Below, piece by piece: positions 58,021-64,000 of a stretch of DNA of 64,000 nucleotides. Source of the stretch: an uncultured Prevotellaceae bacterium (GTDB lineage: Bacteria; Bacteroidota; Bacteroidia; Bacteroidales; Bacteroidaceae); assembly GCA_900316645.1 (NCBI GenBank), contig ONDP01000004.1, positions 48,726 through 112,725 of the forward strand. The letters run 5' to 3'. The notes beneath the pieces are model-generated. The model was not told the origin of the DNA, searched no databases, and saw only the letters and a program-made list of their open reading frames with translations. Position numbers and translations under genes: made by a program. Each line of letters opens with the position of its first letter. Position 1 is the stretch's first letter.

Positions 58021-59945
58021 TGAGGAAGATATGTGTGAATATCGCCCGTCTGGTCGTCGCTGTGACGTTCATCCTCTCAGGATTTGTCAAGGCCGTCGAC
58101 CCTGTGGGCACACAATACAAGATTACCGACTATCTGACGGTGTTGCATCTGGGTCAGTACATCCCCGATTTCATGACCCTTACCGCCTCCGTCCTGCTGT
58201 CGGCTGCTGAGTTCTGGCTCGGCGTATGTCTGTTGTTTGCCATCCGCAGACGTGTAGTGACACGCATCATACTCGGTTGGCTCCTGATACTCACGCCGCT
58301 CACGCTATGGCTGGCCATCGCCAACCCCATCAGCGACTGCGGATGTTTCGGTGATGCACTTGTGCTCACCAACTGGCAGACTTTCTGTAAGAATGCCGTT
58401 CTGCTGACTTGTGCGCTGCTCATTGCGTGGCATCCGCTCGATATGCTCCGCTTCGTGTCAAGGACGAACCAGTGGATAGTGATGAACTTCACAGCGCTGT
58501 TCATCCTCTTGGTATCAGGAAATTCGCTCTACGACCTGCCCTACTTCGATTTCCGTCCCTACCACGTTGGGACTGATTTGCGCAAGGGGTGGCAGCAGAT
58601 GATGGACGGTGAGGATTCTCCCTACACCGACTTTTTCATCGAGCGACAAGGTGGCGACGACATTACCGATTCGCTGCTCCATCTCAAGGGCTATACCTTC
58701 CTCTTGGTATCGCCCCATCTTGAGCAGGCTGACGAGAGTCAGTTCGACAAGATTAACGAGATTTTCGAGTATGCACAAGAGCACGGCTACGCCTGGTACG
58801 GCCTTACAGCCAGCAACGGGCAGGCCATTGAGCGCTGGCGCGTCGGGACAGGTGCGGAATACGAGTTCTGCCTCACCGACGACATCGTGCTGAAGACGAT
58901 GATACGCAGCAATCCTGGGCTGGTGCTGCTCCACGATGGAAAAATCATCCGCAAGTGGAGCGTCAACAAACTGTCGGACGTAGCACAGCTCACCACCCCG
59001 CTTGAGAAGTCGGAAATTGGTCAGATGCCTTCCGACTCGGTTCCGGGCAAGATCATGATGATCATCCTGTGGTATGTGCTGCCCCTCTTCCTACTCGCCT
59101 TGGCAGACCGTTTCTGGGCTTGGTCGAAATGGATTAAAAAGAAAGAAAAGTCAAACAAGTTATATCAAATTTTAAAACGTAAAGACATGAGAAAGAAAAT
59201 TGTAGCAGGAAACTGGAAAATGAACCTGAACCTGCAAGAAGGTGTTGCTTTAGCAAAAGAACTGAACGAGGCACTCGCTGCCGACAAACCCAACTGCGGT
59301 GTAGTCATCTGCACACCGTTCATCCATCTGGCTTCTGTAGCCCAGGTCATCAATCAGGATGTCATCGGACTCGGTGCTGAAAACTGTGCCGACAAGGAGA
59401 AGGGTGCTTTCACCGGTGAGGTAAGCGCTGAGATGGTGAAGTCAACTGGTGCTCAGTATGTTATCCTCGGCCACAGCGAGCGTCGTGAGTACTACAAGGA
59501 GACTCCCGAGATTCTGAAGGAGAAGGTGCTCCTTGCCCTGAAGAACGGTCTGAAGGTGATCTTCTGCATCGGTGAGACACTGGCTGAGCGCGAGGCCAAC
59601 AAACAGAACGAGGTCGTTAAGGCCGAGCTCGAAGGCAGCGTATTCAACCTCGCTGAGGCTGACTTCCGCAACATCGTTATCGCCTACGAACCTATCTGGG
59701 CTATCGGTACTGGTAAGACAGCTACCGCTGAGCAGGCTGAGGAGATTCACGCCTACATCCGCTCTATCATCGCTGAGAAGTATGGCGAGGCTGTTGCCAA
59801 CGACACCAGCATCCTCTACGGTGGAAGCTGCAAGGCCAGCAACGCTCCCGAGCTGTTTGCAAAGCCCGACATCGACGGTGGCCTGATTGGTGGCGCTTCA
59901 CTGAAGTGTGCCGACTTCAAGGGAATCATCGACGCTTGGAAATAA
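58017..59945 (+). CDS. DoxX/MauE-like membrane protein (BT_3928 family) in one frame with triosephosphate isomerase
   Basis: One open frame of 642 residues joins two genes that are separate in related genomes. Residues 1-375 are a BT_3928-type protein: helices with [15 protein letters not shown] and the pair CGCFGDAL (Cys-x-Cys of DoxX/MauE types), a thioredoxin-like outside region, and a last helix. Residues 391-642 are complete TpiA. Between them lie only about 20 basic residues ([17 protein letters not shown]), which look like a translated intergenic stretch with a lost stop codon. TpiA has its own ATG at 59187, so the cell may make both a fusion and a free enzyme. Confidence 0.8.
   Translation: MMRKICVNIARLVVAVTFILSGFVKAVDPVGTQYKITDYLTVLHLGQYIPDFMTLTASVLLSAAEFWLGVCLLFAIRRRVVTRIILGWLLILTPLTLWLAIANPISDCGCFGDALVLTNWQTFCKNAVLLTCALLIAWHPLDMLRFVSRTNQWIVMNFTALFILLVSGNSLYDLPYFDFRPYHVGTDLRKGWQQMMDGEDSPYTDFFIERQGGDDITDSLLHLKGYTFLLVSPHLEQADESQFDKINEIFEYAQEHGYAWYGLTASNGQAIERWRVGTGAEYEFCLTDDIVLKTMIRSNPGLVLLHDGKIIRKWSVNKLSDVAQLTTPLEKSEIGQMPSDSVPGKIMMIILWYVLPLFLLALADRFWAWSKWIKKKEKSNKLYQILKRKDMRKKIVAGNWKMNLNLQEGVALAKELNEALAADKPNCGVVICTPFIHLASVAQVINQDVIGLGAENCADKEKGAFTGEVSAEMVKSTGAQYVILGHSERREYYKETPEILKEKVLLALKNGLKVIFCIGETLAEREANKQNEVVKAELEGSVFNLAEADFRNIVIAYEPIWAIGTGKTATAEQAEEIHAYIRSIIAEKYGEAVANDTSILYGGSCKASNAPELFAKPDIDGGLIGGASLKCADFKGIIDAWK
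59187..59945 (+). CDS. tpiA: Triosephosphate isomerase (internal start)
   Basis: From the ATG at 59187 the frame gives 252 residues, the normal length, and starts [17 protein letters not shown] as in free TpiA. The catalytic His is in [11 protein letters not shown] and the Glu in [15 protein letters not shown]; the phosphate loop is near [11 protein letters not shown]. TpiA interconverts dihydroxyacetone phosphate and glyceraldehyde 3-phosphate. The chosen reading assumes internal initiation; a fusion cannot be excluded. Confidence 0.93.
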   Translation: MRKKIVAGNWKMNLNLQEGVALAKELNEALAADKPNCGVVICTPFIHLASVAQVINQDVIGLGAENCADKEKGAFTGEVSAEMVKSTGAQYVILGHSERREYYKETPEILKEKVLLALKNGLKVIFCIGETLAEREANKQNEVVKAELEGSVFNLAEADFRNIVIAYEPIWAIGTGKTATAEQAEEIHAYIRSIIAEKYGEAVANDTSILYGGSCKASNAPELFAKPDIDGGLIGGASLKCADFKGIIDAWK

Positions 59946-60541
59946 TGAGCAGACTACTGTCTATCATAATACTGTGTGTTGGCGTGAGCATTCATGCCAA
60001 TGCACAGTCTTATACTGAACGCGTTCAGCAGAAGCAACAGGGCAAGGGCACCGTCACCATCCATCAGAGCAAGGAGATTGACGACTTAGTGAACGACCCA
60101 ACGGCAACTGGTGTACAGGCTGGCAACCAAAAGCCACAGGCCAGCAATCAAAAGCCACAGACTAGCAGCCAGACGCCTGCCGCCAACAACCAACAGCCAC
60201 AGGCCAACAACCAACAGCCACAAGTCAGCAGCTTGACGCCTGACGCTAACGGTCAGGAACCGACGACCACCGCCACCCGCAAGGTGACAGGCTACCGTGT
60301 ACAGGCTTTCGCTGGAGGCAATTCGCGTAAGGACCGACAGACTGCCGAACAGATAAGTCACAACATCAAGTCGCAGTTCCCCAACATCTCTGTCTATGTC
60401 CACTTCTACTCACCGCGCTGGATATGCCGTGTGGGCAACTTCCGCACCTACGAGGAAGCCCACCAAATGATGGTACGCCTCCAGAACATGGGTTACAAGC
60501 AGGCCACCGTTGTCAAGGGCAAAATAACCGTTGCATATTAA
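59945..60541 (+). CDS. SPOR-domain protein with heptapeptide repeats
   Basis: From the ATG overlapping the TpiA stop codon (TAATG) the protein has 198 residues. A signal peptide (1-21, cleavage near ANA-QSY) is followed by a linker, seven 7-residue repeats (residues 60-108, pattern N-x-Q-x-P-x-A as in NNQQPQA and SNQKPQT) and a SPOR domain (GYRVQAFAGGNSRKDRQTAE, then WICRVGNFRTYEEAHQMM). SPOR domains bind denuded peptidoglycan at division sites. The place between tpiA and folE is conserved in Bacteroidetes. Confidence 0.88.
   Translation: MSRLLSIIILCVGVSIHANAQSYTERVQQKQQGKGTVTIHQSKEIDDLVNDPTATGVQAGNQKPQASNQKPQTSSQTPAANNQQPQANNQQPQVSSLTPDANGQEPTTTATRKVTGYRVQAFAGGNSRKDRQTAEQISHNIKSQFPNISVYVHFYSPRWICRVGNFRTYEEAHQMMVRLQNMGYKQATVVKGKITVAY
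60122..60268 (+). repeat. 21-bp coding repeat in the SPOR protein
   Basis: Seven consecutive 21-bp units encode the heptapeptides GNQKPQA, SNQKPQT, SSQTPAA, NNQQPQA, NNQQPQV, SSLTPDA and NGQEPTT. Units 4 and 5 are almost identical in DNA, which marks recent slippage or duplication. Confidence 0.85.
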
Positions 60542-60551
60542 TAATGTATAT

Positions 60552-60572
60552 TGAACTATGAACTATGAATTT
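60552..60572. repeat. 7-bp repeat covering the folE start codon
   Basis: TGAACTA, TGAACTA, TGAATTT in register. The ATG at 60558 lies in it, so the first FolE residues (MNYEFEL) come from the repeat. Confidence 0.6.
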
Positions 60573-61142
60573 GAACTGAGAGACGGACTCGACGAACTGG
60601 CAGTCCACTATAAAGACATACTCGGACTGCTGGGCGAGAAGCCCGAACGCGAAGGACTGCTGAAGACACCCATGCGTGTGGCAAAGGCTATGCAGTTCCT
60701 CACCCAGGGCTACACCCAGGATGCCCACGAGGTACTCAACAGCGCCCTCTTCAAGGAAGACTACTCGCAGATGGTCATTGTCAAGGACATCGATTTCTTC
60801 TCGCTTTGCGAACACCACATGCTGCCCTTCTATGGCAAAGCCCATGTGGCATATATTCCCGACGGCTACATCACCGGACTCTCCAAGATAGCCCGTGTTG
60901 TCGATATCTACGCCCATCGCCTACAGGTGCAGGAACGCATGACGCTCCAGATCAAGGAGTGCATCGAGCAAACCCTCCATCCCCTCGGCGTCATGGTCGT
61001 CATCGAAGCCCGCCACATGTGCATGCAGATGCGTGGTGTCGAGAAACAGAACTCCATCACCACCACCAGCGACTTCAGCGGAGCCTTCAATCAGGCAAAG
61101 ACCCGTCAGGAGTTCATGAACCTTATTCATAGTAATGCCTAA
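60558..61142 (+). CDS. folE: GTP cyclohydrolase I
   Basis: FolE turns GTP into dihydroneopterin triphosphate, the first step of folate synthesis. The 194-residue protein has the zinc and substrate motifs [20 protein letters not shown] and [17 protein letters not shown], and [13 protein letters not shown] at the front. It is 16 bp behind the SPOR gene and 44 bp before the next gene. Confidence 0.96.
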   Translation: MNYEFELRDGLDELAVHYKDILGLLGEKPEREGLLKTPMRVAKAMQFLTQGYTQDAHEVLNSALFKEDYSQMVIVKDIDFFSLCEHHMLPFYGKAHVAYIPDGYITGLSKIARVVDIYAHRLQVQERMTLQIKECIEQTLHPLGVMVVIEARHMCMQMRGVEKQNSITTTSDFSGAFNQAKTRQEFMNLIHSNA

Positions 61143-61186
61143 ATCTCAACGAAAAGACATCAAAGTAACAAAAAACCATTAGAATC

Positions 61187-61759
61187 ATGGAACAAGACGC
61201 AAAAAATTCTTATCGCACAAAACAATCCGTGGCCCAGGAATTCTATCATAGCTGTTTGGGCAAGATTGTCATCCTCATTGCCATCCTGCTCGTTCTCTTC
61301 GTGGTAGCTGTTATCACCGTACCTTCCGAAGCGAAGATGCAGAGCGAAATGATGGACGATATCCTTGAGTGCATCCACGATAACGACAGCATTAAGGGCG
61401 ACGGCATCGACGACACCATCGCCAATTTTGGACGAATCTTCAGCGAAGCTGATTCTACTGAAGCCGACAAGGAACTGTTGGAGGCCTTCAACAAATACAA
61501 CAAACTTGAAATCTACCGCCACAGTTTCTACTCCACTGCCCGCCTCCGCAACAATCTCAGTGCCGAGGGCATCCGCGTGGGTGTAGGCATCTTCGGCTTC
61601 GTCATACCTACTGTCAAGTACAGTGACATCATCCTCTTTGTCAGCACTTTTAAGAACTACAACAAAGAGCGACTCATCGACCCACCCTCGCAAGACGAAT
61701 ATGTGGGTGAGAACCCCAACATCAAGGAATACCACTATCTCGGTGATCCGGATAATTAA
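61187..61759 (+). CDS. Unrecognised single-pass membrane protein
   Basis: I do not recognise a family. The 190-residue protein has a polar N-terminus (1-25), one clear membrane helix (27-46: IVILIAILLVLFVVAVITV) and an acidic, mostly helical outside domain (MMDDILECIHDNDS, ADKELLEAFNKYNK) ending in DPPSQDEYVGENPN. The gene follows folE by 44 bp and may share its transcript. A hairpin follows the stop codon. Confidence 0.65.
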   Translation: MEQDAKNSYRTKQSVAQEFYHSCLGKIVILIAILLVLFVVAVITVPSEAKMQSEMMDDILECIHDNDSIKGDGIDDTIANFGRIFSEADSTEADKELLEAFNKYNKLEIYRHSFYSTARLRNNLSAEGIRVGVGIFGFVIPTVKYSDIILFVSTFKNYNKERLIDPPSQDEYVGENPNIKEYHYLGDPDN

Positions 61760-61764
61760 AAGCC

Positions 61765-61796
61765 TACCCCCGCCCCTCCCAAAGGAGAAGGGGGTA
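61765..61796 (+). terminator. Hairpin after the membrane protein gene
   Basis: TACCCCC and GGGGGTA enclose CCCTCC/GGAG sequence and are followed by T-rich DNA. It resembles the dispersed repeat type found inside yfhO. Confidence 0.6.
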
Positions 61797-61846
61797 AGTT
61801 TTTATAACAATTCTACTAAAATAACAAACACATATTTATATTATTA

Positions 61847-63196
61847 ATGATGAAAAAGATTTTTATGACATTCACAGTCATCCTTTGTTGCACAATGACA
61901 ATGATGACATTTTCGGCATGTTCGGACGACAATTCCAACAACTCTGACGGTGGAAATGACAAGAGGAAATACAGTCTCAATCAGAAGATTGTCCAGCGTC
62001 GCCATTGCCACGGTCTCCAGAAACTGGCCAACGACATGCTTAACCTACAGTTTGAACAGATTGTGTTCGAATATACCAGCGTAGGTCCCGACTTGAAGAC
62101 ACCAGTACAGCTGACAGGTGTCATTTCGATGAACGCAGCCGTGTACAACAAGCAGCAAGCCCCGTTTGGTCTGATGCTTTACAACGAGTTTACCACAGCC
62201 AAACACCAGGAGCGCACATCGCAAAACGAATACGATGATGTAGCACTCTACATGAACAAGTTCCAGAACATCATCGCAGTCTCTGCCGACCTCTACGGGT
62301 GGACGCTTACCGAGAACAAGCCCCAGGCCTACTGCTGTCCCGAGATTACTGCCGTGGAGACCATTGATGCATGGGATGCCGCTATGGCCATCTTAAAGGA
62401 AGAAGGCTATGACATAAACGGACTGCCCACCTTCAACGTAGGCTACAGCAGCGGTGGTTTCTCGGCCATTGCCGTACAGCGCTATACCGACGAGAATCGC
62501 CCCGACCTGCACTGGGACATGACGGCAGCAGGAGCTGCGCCTTTCAACATCAATACCGTTTACAAAGACAACACTGAGTCTGAGATATCCGGCTATGCCT
62601 GCTCATTCCCATTGGTTGTGGTGGCATATAAGGAAACCTACGGCCTCGACTTCGAATACAGCGAAGTATTCCAGAAGCCCCTGTGCGACAACATTCAGAA
62701 GTGGATTCTCTCCAAGGATTACAATACCTGGGAAATCAACGGTCTCATTGCTGGCAGCAAGGAACTGGCAGACAAATGTCCCGTTGACAAGATTCTCACC
62801 CCTGAAGCCCGCAATCTACAGTCGAAGGTAGGACAAGTGCTCACCAAGAAGTTCCGTGAGAACTCTCTCTGTGGCGAAGGACAAACCTGGCAACCCAGCA
62901 AGACCACTCAATTCATGATACTGCACTCTAAGGGCGACAAGTACATGGACTGGAAAGTAGGTAAGGAAATGGCTGATTATCTCAAGTCGAAGGGCTGTAA
63001 GGTTTCTGAGGACTTCAGTGACTATGGCAACCACGTGAACTACGGACTCTTTATACAAATCGGACAGACCATGATGGACATGCTGCCATTCATGAAGAAT
63101 GCCGATGAAATAGCCGACGAAGTAGAGAATGAAATCGTCAACCAACTGCAGGGATTTGTAGAAGCAATGGATGATACCCCCATTGAAGGCATCTAA
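61847..63196 (+). CDS. Alpha/beta-hydrolase lipoprotein (secretory lipase-like)
   Basis: The 449-residue protein has a lipoprotein signal (FSAC, Cys near 26) and a spacer rich in Asp and Asn. The hydrolase part shows the nucleophile elbow GYSSGGFSA near 203, a late LHSKGDKYMDW with a possible acid residue, and GNHVNYG with a His near the end. It resembles Bacteroidetes lipoproteins related to secreted lipases and esterases; the substrate is unknown. No clear promoter box was seen in the 87-bp gap before it. Confidence 0.75.
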   Translation: MMKKIFMTFTVILCCTMTMMTFSACSDDNSNNSDGGNDKRKYSLNQKIVQRRHCHGLQKLANDMLNLQFEQIVFEYTSVGPDLKTPVQLTGVISMNAAVYNKQQAPFGLMLYNEFTTAKHQERTSQNEYDDVALYMNKFQNIIAVSADLYGWTLTENKPQAYCCPEITAVETIDAWDAAMAILKEEGYDINGLPTFNVGYSSGGFSAIAVQRYTDENRPDLHWDMTAAGAAPFNINTVYKDNTESEISGYACSFPLVVVAYKETYGLDFEYSEVFQKPLCDNIQKWILSKDYNTWEINGLIAGSKELADKCPVDKILTPEARNLQSKVGQVLTKKFRENSLCGEGQTWQPSKTTQFMILHSKGDKYMDWKVGKEMADYLKSKGCKVSEDFSDYGNHVNYGLFIQIGQTMMDMLPFMKNADEIADEVENEIVNQLQGFVEAMDDTPIEGI

Positions 63197-63218
63197 ATTA
63201 GGTACGAAATTATATAAC

Positions 63219-63254
63219 GAAAGAGCCTTGCAAATTGAATTGCAAGGCTCTTTC
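63219..63254. terminator. Bidirectional terminator between the lipoprotein gene and tRNA-Met
   Basis: GAAAGAGCCTTGCAA and its exact inverted copy make a 15-bp stem with a 6-nt loop between two convergent transcripts. Confidence 0.9.
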
Positions 63255-63258
63255 ATTG

Positions 63259-63332
63259 TAGCGGGAGGGGGACCCGAACCCTCGACCTCCGGATTATGAA
63301 TCCGACGCTCTAACCAGCTGAGCTACCCCGCC
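63259..63332 (-). tRNA. tRNA-Met (CAT)
   Basis: On the minus strand the 74-nt sequence folds as a tRNA: acceptor GGCGGGG with TCCCGCT (two G-T pairs), D arm GCTC/GAGC, anticodon stem TCGGA/TCCGG with loop TTCATAA (anticodon CAT), variable loop of 5 and T arm with TTCGGGT. Discriminator base A73; CCA is not encoded. Initiator features (unpaired 1-72, three G-C pairs in the anticodon stem) are missing, so it is elongator Met, or Ile2 if C34 is modified. Confidence 0.92.
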
Positions 63333-63434
63333 ATCAATTCCGATGTATTCTCGAAATCGCCTGCAAAGGTACAATAAAGTTTTCAATTACCCAAACTTTT
63401 TCCGAAAAAAACTTTGAGTTACGAATATTTTTTG

Positions 63435-63442
63435 TATTTTTG
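63435..63442 (+). promoter_or_regulatory. -7 box of the START-like gene
   Basis: TATTTTTG on plus, 27 nt before the ATG at 63470. Confidence 0.65.
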
Positions 63443-63469
63443 CAACAAAGTAACTAACCTTGATGGGAT

Positions 63470-63877
63470 ATGCACAAAAACATTTTAAAGAAAGACTATC
63501 CGCTTTCAGCGAAGTCGCCCAAGCTGGTATGGGATTTAATCAGTAATGCAGCAGGTCTGCAAAAGTGGATAGCAGACGTTGTCAAACAAGAAGGCGATGA
63601 GCTCACCTTCACCTGGGGCCACCCCTGGACCGACCGCGACACCAAAGTATCGAAATTGCTCGAACTCGTAGAAAACAGTCATATCAAGATGAAATGGGAC
63701 TATCAGGAAGACGACCCTGATGCCTATTGGGAAATGCGCATCGAGAAAAACGAGTTCACGGGCAATCTCACCTTCCTCGTCACCGACTATGCCGACCCCG
63801 AGGACATCAACGACCTCAGCGACATCTGGGACGCCAACATGGAGCGTTTCCATCGCATCACCGGTTTCTTGCTATAA
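63470..63877 (+). CDS. START-like (SRPBCC-fold) domain protein
   Basis: The 135-residue protein has the layout of a small START-like/AHSA1-type cavity protein: KSPKLVWDLISNAAGLQKWI at the start, beta strands in the middle (ELTFTWGHPW, HIKMKWDYQED) and a long C-terminal helix (DLSDIWDANMERFHRITGFL). The family is conserved in Bacteroidales with unknown ligand. It is a single gene with its own promoter. Confidence 0.85.
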   Translation: MHKNILKKDYPLSAKSPKLVWDLISNAAGLQKWIADVVKQEGDELTFTWGHPWTDRDTKVSKLLELVENSHIKMKWDYQEDDPDAYWEMRIEKNEFTGNLTFLVTDYADPEDINDLSDIWDANMERFHRITGFLL

Positions 63878-64000
63878 CTATTTTTGCAAGTTAAACAGGC
63901 CCTTCTTCAGTTTGGTTGAATATTTTGTCAATATTTCAGAAGAAGTTCATAAACATGTACCAAGACCCCTCATAATATTGACTCGAGCCAAACGATGAAT
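63878..64000. other. Unassigned right edge
   Basis: No gene can be fixed in the last 123 bases. On the minus strand a frame open from the edge (64000 to a stop at 63936-63938) gives only 20 residues, and another frame reads STKLKKGLFNLQK before a TAG near 63878. Either could be the tail of a gene coming from the right. Confidence 0.3.

Overview
The window is a chromosomal segment of a Bacteroidales bacterium, most likely Prevotella or a close relative. The grounds are the promoters (TTTG about 19-20 bp upstream of TAnnTTTG), the near absence of Shine-Dalgarno sequences, and lineage-typical genes: a MurF-Alr fusion, GSCFA and YfhO proteins, DUF3098 beside FtsX, a C10 peptidase with BspA-type leucine-rich repeats, DUF5686, and a BT4734/VirE-type protein. 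Organism identity is inferred, as no rRNA is present.

Layout. 1-5726 is an accessory island: a 5'-truncated HU-like gene, a 95-bp repeat, a noncoding array held in exact 22-bp register, a decayed winged-helix fragment, a HEPN Abi gene with a hairpin leader (possible AbiF-type RNA antitoxin system), a cloverleaf-like noncoding fold, a small secreted protein, an EVE/PUA-like protein and a VirE/BT4734 helicase, closed by an inverted copy of the 95-bp repeat. 5727-29866 is mostly core: yfhO-GSCFA-murF/alr; mtnN; typA; rpsO; GH28; the ftsX-DUF3098-uppP-truB-queA-folK operon; a radical SAM gene; an LpxA homologue behind a tripartite RND efflux operon; and fhs. 29904-39441 is accessory: a RelE/ParE toxin-antitoxin pair, a 1724-residue C10 peptidase behind a strongly folded leader, two unrecognised genes separated by an 11-bp periodic array, and hsp20 behind a possible sigma-54 promoter. 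39580-40146 is a small sigma-70 factor.

40136-51725 reads as one ten-gene minus-strand operon with short gaps or overlaps: AraC regulator, GNAT-like protein, ketosynthase, ACP, hotdog dehydratase, MMPL exporter, CrtI-like oxidoreductase, FabG-like ketoreductase, LolA-like carrier, DUF5686 outer-membrane protein. This set resembles a compact aryl-polyene/flexirubin-type pathway. 51928-63877 holds a GH3 lipoprotein, the CCA-adding enzyme, and a plus-strand cluster (PAP2 barrel protein, DUF1599, a DoxX-like protein in one frame with TpiA, SPOR protein, folE, a membrane protein, a lipase-like lipoprotein), then tRNA-Met and a START-like protein.

Two patterns cut across the regions. Short tandem repeats of 7 bp (twice 8 bp), with a different unit at each place, sit at gene junctions and twice inside reading frames. 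Two noncoding arrays, at 507-748 and 37384-37526, have periods of 22 and 11 bp (two and one helical turns); both lie in the accessory parts and are the least explained signals here.
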